Source: Limnoraphis robusta CS-951 (GTDB taxonomy: Bacteria > Cyanobacteriota > Cyanobacteriia > Cyanobacteriales > Microcoleaceae). From it: a stretch of DNA of 14,829 bases. The stretch's first letter is position 1. Every line of letters starts with the position of its first letter. The stretch spans positions 1 through 14,829 of the forward strand of contig NZ_LATL02000277.1 of assembly GCF_000972705.2 (NCBI RefSeq). Direction: 5' to 3'. The notes under the pieces were generated by a model. That model saw only the letters and a program-made list of their open reading frames with translations, ran no database searches and was not told the origin of the DNA. Position numbers and translations under genes: made by a program. Below, piece after piece: positions 1 through 7,546 of this stretch.

Positions 1-63
1 GGTTAATTGCATCGATTAGATGCTGGGTTTTTCAACTGGTTGAATACCCTGCCAGTAGAGTTA

Positions 64-195
64 TTATAGCATTAGAAAGAGCCTTATATCCCCATACCTG
101 AAGGTAGGGGCGTGTGCGGCAATTTTTGGTAAGTCTATCCCTGTAAAGTCTATTTCGCCTTGTTCATAACGTCTAAGCAAATAACTGACTTTCAT
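64..195 (-). pseudogene. truncated pentapeptide-repeat protein N-terminus
   Basis: The minus-strand frame starts at ATG 195-193 and reads MKVSYLLRRYEQGEIDFTGI followed by DLP. This resembles the N-terminal lead-in of cyanobacterial pentapeptide-repeat proteins, where a segment of the form LLxRYxxGExDFxG precedes the first A(D/N)LxG repeat. The similarity stops at the TTAC at 132-129, exactly where the IS-like end begins. The remaining 22 codons (to the stop at 64-66) come from the hairpin region and look like non-protein sequence. The simplest reading is a pentapeptide gene interrupted after about 22 codons by an insertion. The family assignment rests on a short stretch recalled from memory, so it is moderate at best. 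Confidence 0.4.
90..128 (-). mobile_element. IS200/IS605-like end: hairpin plus linker (remnant or left end)
   Basis: Read on the minus strand, a TTAC tetranucleotide (132-129) is followed by an 18-nt linker and then a hairpin at 110-90. The stem is CCCC/GGGG plus TACC/GGTA, with the tetraloop TTCA and one unpaired T (position 94) on the 3' side. IS200/IS605 elements of the IS608 type insert just 3' of TTAC, and their TnpA recognises subterminal hairpins that carry an extrahelical T. The geometry fits a left end whose body would lie to the left of the window. No tnpA or tnpB is visible in the 89 bases that remain, so this could equally be a small non-autonomous palindromic element or a chance hairpin. 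The assignment is inferred from structure only. Confidence 0.42.
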
Positions 196-422
196 GGAAA
201 TTTAACACCAACAGTCTATGATTACTATCTTGGCATGAACCCTTAAGAAATTTTTTATATTTTTGTTGACGAAATGTCCCGACTTGCCTCGGAAATCAAC
301 TTGAGCGGATTCATCCTCACGGGGCTTGCATTCTCTGAGCTGATCTCGTAAAAATAAACAGGGATTGGCTGGACTAAAGTTTCTGGTTCAGTCATCCTTC
401 CCCTTCAACGTGAAATAGTGTA
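196..422. other. gene-poor region upstream of tamB with decayed small frames
   Basis: No convincing gene is present. On the minus strand a 46-codon frame (395-255) has a purine-rich AAGGGGAAGG directly before its ATG, but its product is not recognisable. An overlapping minus-strand frame (387-202) is open for 61 codons without a start codon and reads like protein, with an LRDQLRECKPRE segment, so it may be a coding relic. Together with the IS-like end to its left, the region looks like a mosaic of debris. The promoter of tamB should lie within it. Confidence 0.4.
326..354 (+). promoter_or_regulatory. candidate sigma70-type promoter for tamB
   Basis: TTGCAT (326-331) and TAAAAA (349-354) are separated by 17 nt, which would give a leader of about 60 nt before the tamB ATG. 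The -35 match is poor (3 of 6). This is the best spaced pair seen in the upstream region, but it is not strong evidence. Confidence 0.22.
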
Positions 423-3400
423 ATGACGAACCCGCCCAACCCCAACACCGAAAATACTTCTCGTCCTCGTCGCCGTCTGCGTCGCATCTTGATTTGGGGA
501 AGCGTGGGACTGGGAGTGACAACTATCGCTGTTGGAACCGCAGCGACTTGGTTTGTCAAAAATCGGTTAGCCCCTATGGTGGGTGATATCGTCGGGGGTA
601 TTGTCCAACGTCCTGTGATTGTTGGGCCAGTTGAACGGGTGACGCCTATCAGTATTCGCTTCGGTCGTTCTTTGATTCCTACGACTGATAATAACCCAAA
701 TAACGCTACAACAGAAGCGGTTGAAGTCGGGTTTTCGTTATTTTCGCTCTTGACTAACCCGACGGTTAAATTTGATATTACTTTAGTCAATGCGGATGTT
801 TATCTGGAAGAAGATGCTTCGGGAGATTGGATTAGAACTGAATTAAATTTAAAAGGTAATCCGCCTGTTGATATTGAATTTGGTACGGTGGGCGTGAGGA
901 ATGCTGATATTAATCTGAAACCTTATTCTGAAAATCGTTCGGCTGAAATTATTGCGCTGAATATTGAGCAAGCGGTTGTTAATATCAGTGAGGAAAATCA
1001 ACGGATTAAAGGTCACTTGAATGGCAGTTTTGCTCAAGGGGGAACGTTTAATGTTAAAGCAAATGTTTATACTCCTGATAACAATATTGAAGGGAGATTG
1101 CAAGCGAATAATATCCCTGTATCGCAATTTTCCGGTTTAATTAAAAATCCCGATTTTGCTTTACAAGCAGGCCGTGTTGATGCCAATATTTTCGTCAATT
1201 TAGAAGATTCTAAGTTATCCAAAATTCAAGGTAGAGCTAGTCTTGATGATGTTCAAATTTTCACCGATCTAGAACAACCTGTACAACCGATTAATGCTCA
1301 ATTTCGCTTTGCTGGAACTCAAGCTAGAATTGAAAGCTTGACAACGGGTTTAGGAGATATCGGGGTTAATATTGTCGGAACTGCGACGGCTAATCCTCAA
1401 CTTGATTTGTTAAAAACAAAGTTAGATATTACCGCTAATATTGAACCGACTACTATTTCAACTCTTCTCGATATTGCTAAAAATGTCGCTGAAGAGCCGA
1501 TTAATTTACCCGTGCCGATTTCGGGAGAAATTCAAACGGGTATTAATTTAACCGGAACCGTTCAGAAACCTATCGTTTCGTTAGACATTAATACAACTGC
1601 ACCGACGCAAGTTGATAAAATTACACTCGATTATTTAGCCACAAATTTACAAATAACGGCTTTAATTGATGAAAATTTTTCATTACAGTCCGATCCCAAT
1701 ATTATCGTTCAATCCCTACAAATTCAACCGTCAACTGGAGGAACAATTACCGGACAGGGAGAAGTGAAACTCACGGGATTAAAACAACTGATTACTGAAA
1801 GTCAAAAAATCATTGTCGAACCCCTAAATCAACCAAAAGAAAAAACACAACTTCCCCCAAAAATTCCGCCTCGCCCTCCCACTCAATCCCCACCGACACC
1901 GCCTATTTTACTTCCCGTTCCCCCAACACAAACCCCAGAAGAAAAAGCAGAAAAATCTCCGCTCAATCCCCAAATAAAACTCAATCTAGATATCGATAAT
2001 GTTGGCTTAGATTCTTTAGCAGAATCCTATGGTATTGTTTCGCCTTTTCGTTGGGGTGAACTTTCAGCAGAAGCAGAAGTTTCAGGAACATTAGAAAAGT
2101 TTACAGGGGAAGCTAATTTTTCCTTACCCGCAGCAACAACACCTATTTTTGGTCAAGCAAATTTAGATAAAAACCAACTCAATTCTACGATTCAAATTGC
2201 CGAAGGTAACGTTAATATAACCGCTCAAAAAAATCAACAACAGCGATGGAATGCCAATATTAACGCCAGTCAAGTTGCACTCGAACCTTTAGTGAATGCG
2301 GGTTTACTCTTTGCTGATTTAGAACCGAATCTCAAGTCAGATATTGCAAGCATTAATCTATCAGACGGACGATTAGATTTACAAGCCAATTTATTGGGAA
2401 GTTTAGAAAGCTTTGATCTTTCTACTATTCGCGGTGAAAGTGATATTCAAATCAATTTAGGCGGGAGTTTAATTAATGCAACCACCCAACTCAGACAAGG
2501 GGAATTTTCAGCCGCTTTTGATACCGATCCCTTGGCATTAACTCGAATTTTAAATGCAGGAATTACCCTGGCTAATCTTCCCGCGAATACTCAAACTCAA
2601 ATTCAGGATTTAGACCTAAGAAACGGAACTGTACAAGCCGAAGGAACCGTTAGAGGAAATATTAATAACATCGATGAAATCATCGCTAGAGGCGAAGGAT
2701 TAGTTAACCTGGGAAATACAGGTGGAGTCATCAAAGCGAGTGGGCGTTTGAGTGGAGATTTATTCCAAGCCGAAGTCGATACTTCAACCATTCCGCTTAG
2801 TCCTTTAATTGATTTAGGCTTACCTCTTGCTAATTTATCACCCGATACAAACAATTTAATTCAAAATATCAATTTTAGCAACGGAACTCTAGAAGCACAA
2901 GCCCTATTTTCCGGTAATATTAACAATTTAACTCAGGTTACAGGCACCGCCAACAGTCAAATTAATTTAGGCAATTTAGGCGGAACCGTTGCAGCAAGAG
3001 GACAATTAACCGATGGTCAATTACAACTTAGCGTCAATACTGATGCAATTCCCCTTGAACCTTTAATTGATGTTGGTTTACCCTTCGCTAATTTACAACC
3101 CGATTTAAAGGCAGAAATTCAAGAGATTAACCTCAGAAATGGAGAATTACAACTACAAGCTTCGGTTTCGGGAAACTTAAACAATATTGGTGAGTTAGAA
3201 AACCCGATATCTGCCATTACCGCTAAAATTGATAGTTTGGTAAACTTAGGACAAGAAGGTGGAAATGTCGCCGTCTCAGGTCAAGCAATAGCCGGACGTT
3301 GGCAAACCATTATTAATGCCGATCAAATCGCCTTAAATCGGTTTTCTAATTTAGTAGAATCTCAAACTCAAGACCTTTTACAACCGCTACAACAACAGGG

Positions 3401-6400
3401 TTTAATTACCCAAGCTGAAGCAATGCCTTTATTGCGAGGATTACTCAATACTCGTTTAAGTGCGAGTGGTTCTTTAATCGAACTTAAACCGGAATTAGTT
3501 CAAGCGATGGGACAGTTAGAATTAACCGAACTTCCCATTATTCGACAACCTTTAGAAGCAGCGTTTAATTGGAATGGTCAACGTTTAGAAATAGAAAAAG
3601 CTGAATCTCCACAATTTGGGGCGAATGGGTTTGTCGGGGTAGAATTTTCAGGAACCGGAGTTCCCCAACTCTCAAACCTCAACCTCAATGTCCGTCTGTC
3701 TGACTTTAATTTACAGTCTCCTGCGGTACAACGCTTATTAGCAAATGTTCCCCCAGAAGTTGCCGGAGATTCACCTTTAATTGCAGGTTTAGTAAACTTT
3801 CAGGGGAAATTAACGGGATCATTGTCTACCTTACAACTCGCCGGAGATTTAAGTTTAGAGAATTTAATTGTGCGAGAATTAGCATTTGATCCGATATTAG
3901 CCGGAAGCCTAAGCGCTGGATTAAATCAAGGGGTAAATTTAGCCTTAGCAGGACAACAAGATCGCATTGAATTGGTTCTAAATAATCAATATTTACCCGA
4001 AAGTTTCCTGATTCAACAAGATGAAGCGATCGCTCAAGGAACCACCGTCGGCGAGAATTTATTAGTAACCCTAGAACAATTTCCCCTCAGCGTCCTCAGT
4101 TTAGCGCCCTTAGCCAATCAAGGCATTGGAGAAATTCGCGGTATTGCTTCAGCGAACCTCACCATTTCTCAGTTAGCCACCCTCAACCCCTCTCAAATTG
4201 GCGCCCAAGGCACGATAGCCGTAGAAGACCCCGCCCTCGGTTATATTGATTTAGACCGCTTCAGCGCCAATATTAGCCTGGCTAACGGACTCTTTCAGTT
4301 AACAGAGGGTCAACTCGGACTCGGAGAAACTCAGATCTTAATTGCTGCTCGTGCTAATTTAGAAGCGATTATCGAAGATTTGCAAGCAGGTGTCACGTTA
4401 TCCTCGGGCGCTAATACAGAAAGTCCTCCCGACTTTGAAGCCAAAATTGACATCCCCAACGGCACCTTACAGGATGTATTAGCTGCTTTAGAATTTTATA
4501 ATCTTAGCGATCTGGTTCGAGGCATCAACACTCCCGAATATGGAACCGCAGCCGATGTTATTCCGGTTCCTGTGGGTTTACCTCCAGATGCAACCCTGAC
4601 TCAACAATTGCGACGCTTTGAAGAAATTCAAGCGATATTGAGACGACAACTCCTGCAAGAACAAGAAGAACCCCTACCGCCGTTAGAAGCGCTGCGAGGT
4701 GGTTTTACCGGAGAAATTGCGGTTCAAGGTTCCATCGCCTCTGGTGTGACTGCAACTGTCGCCCTTAATAATACAGGAGATTGGACTTGGGGGCGATTTG
4801 AAGCCAATGAGTTTATTCTTAATGCCAGTTTAGATCCAGATAATGTGTTGCGGGTGTTGCCTTTGCAACTGACTTCCGAAGAAACGGTTTATGATTTTCG
4901 CGGACAATTTGCTTTAGATACACAGCTTCCTTCGGGACAGTTTCGTGTTAAAAATATTCGTTTAGAACGACTGCAAGATGAATTAGAGAATTTTGTTGAT
5001 CTCCCCAATATTGATGTTAATGGTCAGTTGAACTTTCGAGCGAATATTGCCGGAAGTTTAGCCAATCCCCAAGCGACGGGAGAATTTACCGTTGTTGAAG
5101 GAAGTTTTAACGCAGAACCTATCAAAGAAGCCCGAGGCAGTTTCAGTTACAATAACGCTCGTCTATTTTTAGGAAGTAATATTCTTCTAACTGAAAAAGA
5201 TCCCATTCGGATAAAAGCTCAAGTTCCCTATCGTTTACCCTTTGCAGAAGTATCGGCTGAAAGTAACCAACTGCGAGTACAGGTCGATATCCAAAATGAG
5301 GGTTTGAATATCATTAATCTACTGAACCCCGAAATTAGTTGGGTGCAAGGAACCGGATTAGTCGAGTTGAATATTAACGGGATTTTACAACAAGACGCTA
5401 ATGGAGATATCGAACAAATTTCAATTCAACCGGAAGGATTATTAAAAATTCAAGATGGTATATTGAGTGTAGAAAGCCTCAAACAGTCGATTGTTGGACT
5501 CTCAGGAACGGCAACTTTTGTCGGCGATCGCATTCGGGTGAATGGAATTCAAGGTGAATTAGTCGGTGAGGCGGGAACAGGTAATATTCTCGTTCAAGGG
5601 ATTTTACCGCTTATTTTACCCTTGGCTGATGAAGATCCCGATGCCGGAAATCCCCTTCGCATTCAGTTAGAAAATTTGAAGGTTGATGTAGCAGAATTGT
5701 ATGTTGGAGATGCGGCAGGAATCGTTAGAATTGGGGGTACTGCATTAAGACCGGAAATCGGTGGGGGAATTAACCTTTCAGATGGAATTGTGATTTTACC
5801 TGTCGCCGCCGCAGCATCAGGAGGCGCTGGGGGAGGATTACCCGATACCGGGCCTGTTAGAATTAGTTTGGATAATTTTAGATTGACATTGGGAGAAGAT
5901 ATTCAGATAGAAACTCCCCCCGTTAGTCAATTTTTGAGCGTTCCCATTGTTGACTTTTCAGCAGAGGGTACAATCACCGTTAATGGCACTCTAGAAACTT
6001 TAGAAGATATTCGTCCGAGTGGTACAATCGAACTGACAGGCGGCGCCCTGAACCTCTACACCAGCCGCTTTATTCTAGATCGGGGTTATCCCCAACAAGC
6101 AATTTTTGTCCCCTCGAAAGGGCTTGATCCGATTTTAGATTTACGACTGGTGACTCGCGTTGCTGAAACCACTCGTTTTCAAGCCCCAACTTCGGCGTTT
6201 TCTTCAGAGATTTCAGAAGGTCCGACTGCTACTAATTTAGGAAGAGTCAGAACAATTCGGGTGACTGCATTGGTCAAAGGCCCAGCTTCTCAGATTAACG
6301 ATATTGTACAGTTGCAAAGTTCTCCCTCCCGCTCTCAAACTCAATTAATCGCCTTGTTGGGGGGAAGTACATTTGAAGGAATTACCGGAGATACAACCTT

Positions 6401-6728
6401 AGTTTTAGCGAATATTGCCAGTGCGGGTATTTTCAATCAAATTCAGCAAAATATTTTGGATGCAACTGGGTTGACGGAATTTCGGATTTATCCCGCTCGT
6501 ATTTCTAAAAGTGGCGGTTCAACAGAGTCTTCGGCTTTGGGTTTAGGAATAGAAGTTGGTTTAGATGTTACGGATAATATTTCGGTTTCCCTCTCTCAAG
6601 TTTTAGCCGACGATCAACCCACCCAGTTAGGGGTCAATTATCGAGTGAATGATAACTTATTAATTCGGGGTGCAACGGGTTTGGGTAGTGAAAGTGAGAT
6701 TCGTTTTGAGTATGAAGTTCAGTTTTGA
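423..6728 (+). CDS. tamB: TamB / TIC236-like translocation and assembly module protein
   Basis: This 2101-residue protein belongs to the TamB (DUF490) group of AsmA-like bridge proteins. These are anchored in the inner membrane and span the periplasm to outer-membrane Omp85 partners. Plastid TIC236 derives from the cyanobacterial form. Visible in order: an Arg-rich cytoplasmic tip (residues ~15-21); one membrane anchor (~22-46, ILIWGSVGLGVTTIAVGTAA); a long beta-rich body of repeated short strands; a proline-rich linker (~470-515); four 86-residue units from residue 620; a Gly/Ala stretch (~1793-1812); and a C-terminal TamB domain (~1640-2101) ending in alternating hydrophobic residues and a final Phe, like a beta-signal strand. 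The start is the only ATG after an in-frame TGA at 411-413; no clear ribosome binding site precedes it. The role in outer-membrane protein or lipid delivery is inferred from the family. Length is at the long end of what I expect for cyanobacterial members. Confidence 0.92.
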   Translation: MTNPPNPNTENTSRPRRRLRRILIWGSVGLGVTTIAVGTAATWFVKNRLAPMVGDIVGGIVQRPVIVGPVERVTPISIRFGRSLIPTTDNNPNNATTEAVEVGFSLFSLLTNPTVKFDITLVNADVYLEEDASGDWIRTELNLKGNPPVDIEFGTVGVRNADINLKPYSENRSAEIIALNIEQAVVNISEENQRIKGHLNGSFAQGGTFNVKANVYTPDNNIEGRLQANNIPVSQFSGLIKNPDFALQAGRVDANIFVNLEDSKLSKIQGRASLDDVQIFTDLEQPVQPINAQFRFAGTQARIESLTTGLGDIGVNIVGTATANPQLDLLKTKLDITANIEPTTISTLLDIAKNVAEEPINLPVPISGEIQTGINLTGTVQKPIVSLDINTTAPTQVDKITLDYLATNLQITALIDENFSLQSDPNIIVQSLQIQPSTGGTITGQGEVKLTGLKQLITESQKIIVEPLNQPKEKTQLPPKIPPRPPTQSPPTPPILLPVPPTQTPEEKAEKSPLNPQIKLNLDIDNVGLDSLAESYGIVSPFRWGELSAEAEVSGTLEKFTGEANFSLPAATTPIFGQANLDKNQLNSTIQIAEGNVNITAQKNQQQRWNANINASQVALEPLVNAGLLFADLEPNLKSDIASINLSDGRLDLQANLLGSLESFDLSTIRGESDIQINLGGSLINATTQLRQGEFSAAFDTDPLALTRILNAGITLANLPANTQTQIQDLDLRNGTVQAEGTVRGNINNIDEIIARGEGLVNLGNTGGVIKASGRLSGDLFQAEVDTSTIPLSPLIDLGLPLANLSPDTNNLIQNINFSNGTLEAQALFSGNINNLTQVTGTANSQINLGNLGGTVAARGQLTDGQLQLSVNTDAIPLEPLIDVGLPFANLQPDLKAEIQEINLRNGELQLQASVSGNLNNIGELENPISAITAKIDSLVNLGQEGGNVAVSGQAIAGRWQTIINADQIALNRFSNLVESQTQDLLQPLQQQGLITQAEAMPLLRGLLNTRLSASGSLIELKPELVQAMGQLELTELPIIRQPLEAAFNWNGQRLEIEKAESPQFGANGFVGVEFSGTGVPQLSNLNLNVRLSDFNLQSPAVQRLLANVPPEVAGDSPLIAGLVNFQGKLTGSLSTLQLAGDLSLENLIVRELAFDPILAGSLSAGLNQGVNLALAGQQDRIELVLNNQYLPESFLIQQDEAIAQGTTVGENLLVTLEQFPLSVLSLAPLANQGIGEIRGIASANLTISQLATLNPSQIGAQGTIAVEDPALGYIDLDRFSANISLANGLFQLTEGQLGLGETQILIAARANLEAIIEDLQAGVTLSSGANTESPPDFEAKIDIPNGTLQDVLAALEFYNLSDLVRGINTPEYGTAADVIPVPVGLPPDATLTQQLRRFEEIQAILRRQLLQEQEEPLPPLEALRGGFTGEIAVQGSIASGVTATVALNNTGDWTWGRFEANEFILNASLDPDNVLRVLPLQLTSEETVYDFRGQFALDTQLPSGQFRVKNIRLERLQDELENFVDLPNIDVNGQLNFRANIAGSLANPQATGEFTVVEGSFNAEPIKEARGSFSYNNARLFLGSNILLTEKDPIRIKAQVPYRLPFAEVSAESNQLRVQVDIQNEGLNIINLLNPEISWVQGTGLVELNINGILQQDANGDIEQISIQPEGLLKIQDGILSVESLKQSIVGLSGTATFVGDRIRVNGIQGELVGEAGTGNILVQGILPLILPLADEDPDAGNPLRIQLENLKVDVAELYVGDAAGIVRIGGTALRPEIGGGINLSDGIVILPVAAAASGGAGGGLPDTGPVRISLDNFRLTLGEDIQIETPPVSQFLSVPIVDFSAEGTITVNGTLETLEDIRPSGTIELTGGALNLYTSRFILDRGYPQQAIFVPSKGLDPILDLRLVTRVAETTRFQAPTSAFSSEISEGPTATNLGRVRTIRVTALVKGPASQINDIVQLQSSPSRSQTQLIALLGGSTFEGITGDTTLVLANIASAGIFNQIQQNILDATGLTEFRIYPARISKSGGSTESSALGLGIEVGLDVTDNISVSLSQVLADDQPTQLGVNYRVNDNLLIRGATGLGSESEIRFEYEVQF
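2280..3311 (+). repeat. four tandem 86-residue units inside tamB
   Basis: Units begin at residues 620, 706, 792 and 878 (bases 2280, 2538, 2796, 3054), an exact 258-bp spacing. Each opens with a motif of the form L-x-P-L-(I/V)-(N/D)-x-G-L-x-(F/L)-A-(N/D)-L-x-P, with the second unit more divergent at the start (LTRILNAG). Each continues through (I/L)x(I/L)xNLxNG to a closing I(N/D)LG-type strand. A fifth, decayed unit may start near residue 971. The units have diverged in sequence, so the duplications are old, but the length has not drifted. In a beta-groove protein such units would lengthen the periplasmic bridge. Confidence 0.8.
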
Positions 6729-6793
6729 TTCCGGGTTATACTGGGTTTAATAAATCTCTAGAAATAGGGAATCTAAATTCAGAAGTAGAACTC

Positions 6794-7546
6794 ATGCAAC
6801 AAGTTAACGATTCAACTGAACCAAAATATCGTAAACAACAAGACAATAAATGTCCCGATTTTCTGTATTTTGATTTAGAACTTAAGGATACACCAACTGA
6901 CAGACTGCAACAGGCAGAACTCCCCCAAAAAAAGGATTTATATCTCACCCTAAACTTTAACGAAGAATGGTTGAAACTACTCGGCGGAAAAGTTAAATAT
7001 GGTCTTCGAGGGGGCGAACTAAGATTAAGCTTGAAAAATTGTAAAACTCCTTACTCTGACCGATGTTTAAATGATGAGATGAAGCTGGTTACTGAACGAG
7101 AAGTGGAAACTCAACAGGGTGTAGAAAAAAGTAGTAACATCGGCGGTTCACTGTCTCGGGAGAAAGCGGAGTTAAGTGCAAAACAAGATTATAAAAATAC
7201 AGAAACGAGAAAAGAAAAGTTTCAGAAGACAGTCTATCATGTATCGACGAAAGGGGATGAGCGTTCTCCTGCTTGGGTATTTGAAGCGGATAAAGACGAG
7301 TCTGTTCTCAAGGGAACTTTAGCAGATCAAAAGCTGGCAACGGTAGATATCACAGAGATTTCCCATCAATTGACAGCAACCTTTGAAGTGGTATCGAAAA
7401 ATGTTTACGTCGGTGATGCGGAAGGAATATGGCCGGATAATATTAGTCAGAATAAATTGGCAATCATCGAAAAACTAATTATTAATCGGTTGCTGGAATC
7501 AAAATTAAAACCCTATGTAAGTAAAGTGGAGTTAAGTTATGAATGA
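6794..7546 (+). CDS. hypothetical protein, conserved-looking, partner of the pentapeptide protein
   Basis: I do not recognise a characterised family. The product is 250 residues, with no signal peptide or membrane segment, so probably cytosolic. It contains a GLRGGELRLSL motif (70-80), a charged low-complexity middle rich in Glu and Lys (~95-145), PAWVFE (159-164), and a conserved-looking C-terminal part with GIWPDNISQNKLAIIEKL (211-228) followed by a Leu/Lys-rich helix. The layout suggests two beta-rich halves joined by a charged linker. The ATG at 6794 was chosen over an in-frame TTG at 6725, which overlaps the tamB stop and would add 23 residues. The stop codon overlaps the start of the pentapeptide gene by 8 nt, so the two are almost certainly translated together. 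My impression is that similar proteins occur in other cyanobacteria, with no function known to me. Confidence 0.75.
   Translation: MQQVNDSTEPKYRKQQDNKCPDFLYFDLELKDTPTDRLQQAELPQKKDLYLTLNFNEEWLKLLGGKVKYGLRGGELRLSLKNCKTPYSDRCLNDEMKLVTEREVETQQGVEKSSNIGGSLSREKAELSAKQDYKNTETRKEKFQKTVYHVSTKGDERSPAWVFEADKDESVLKGTLADQKLATVDITEISHQLTATFEVVSKNVYVGDAEGIWPDNISQNKLAIIEKLIINRLLESKLKPYVSKVELSYE

Noticed and set aside
9..28. GCATC/GATGC hairpin followed by five T, terminator-like.
   Set aside because: The stem is only five base pairs, and no gene is visible upstream to be terminated.
3..101. Plus-strand frame open from the left edge to a TGA at 99-101.
   Set aside because: It is 32 codons, its translation is unlike any protein I know, and it runs into the IS-like hairpin.
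392..1127. Minus-strand frames inside the 5' part of tamB.
   Set aside because: They have no ribosome binding sites and low-complexity basic translations; they are shadows of the tamB frame.
6725..6793. TTG start at 6725 for the hypothetical protein, overlapping the tamB stop.
   Set aside because: The ATG at 6794 is in frame and gives a natural charged N-terminus, while the extra 23 residues look like translated spacer. A coupled TTG start cannot be fully excluded.
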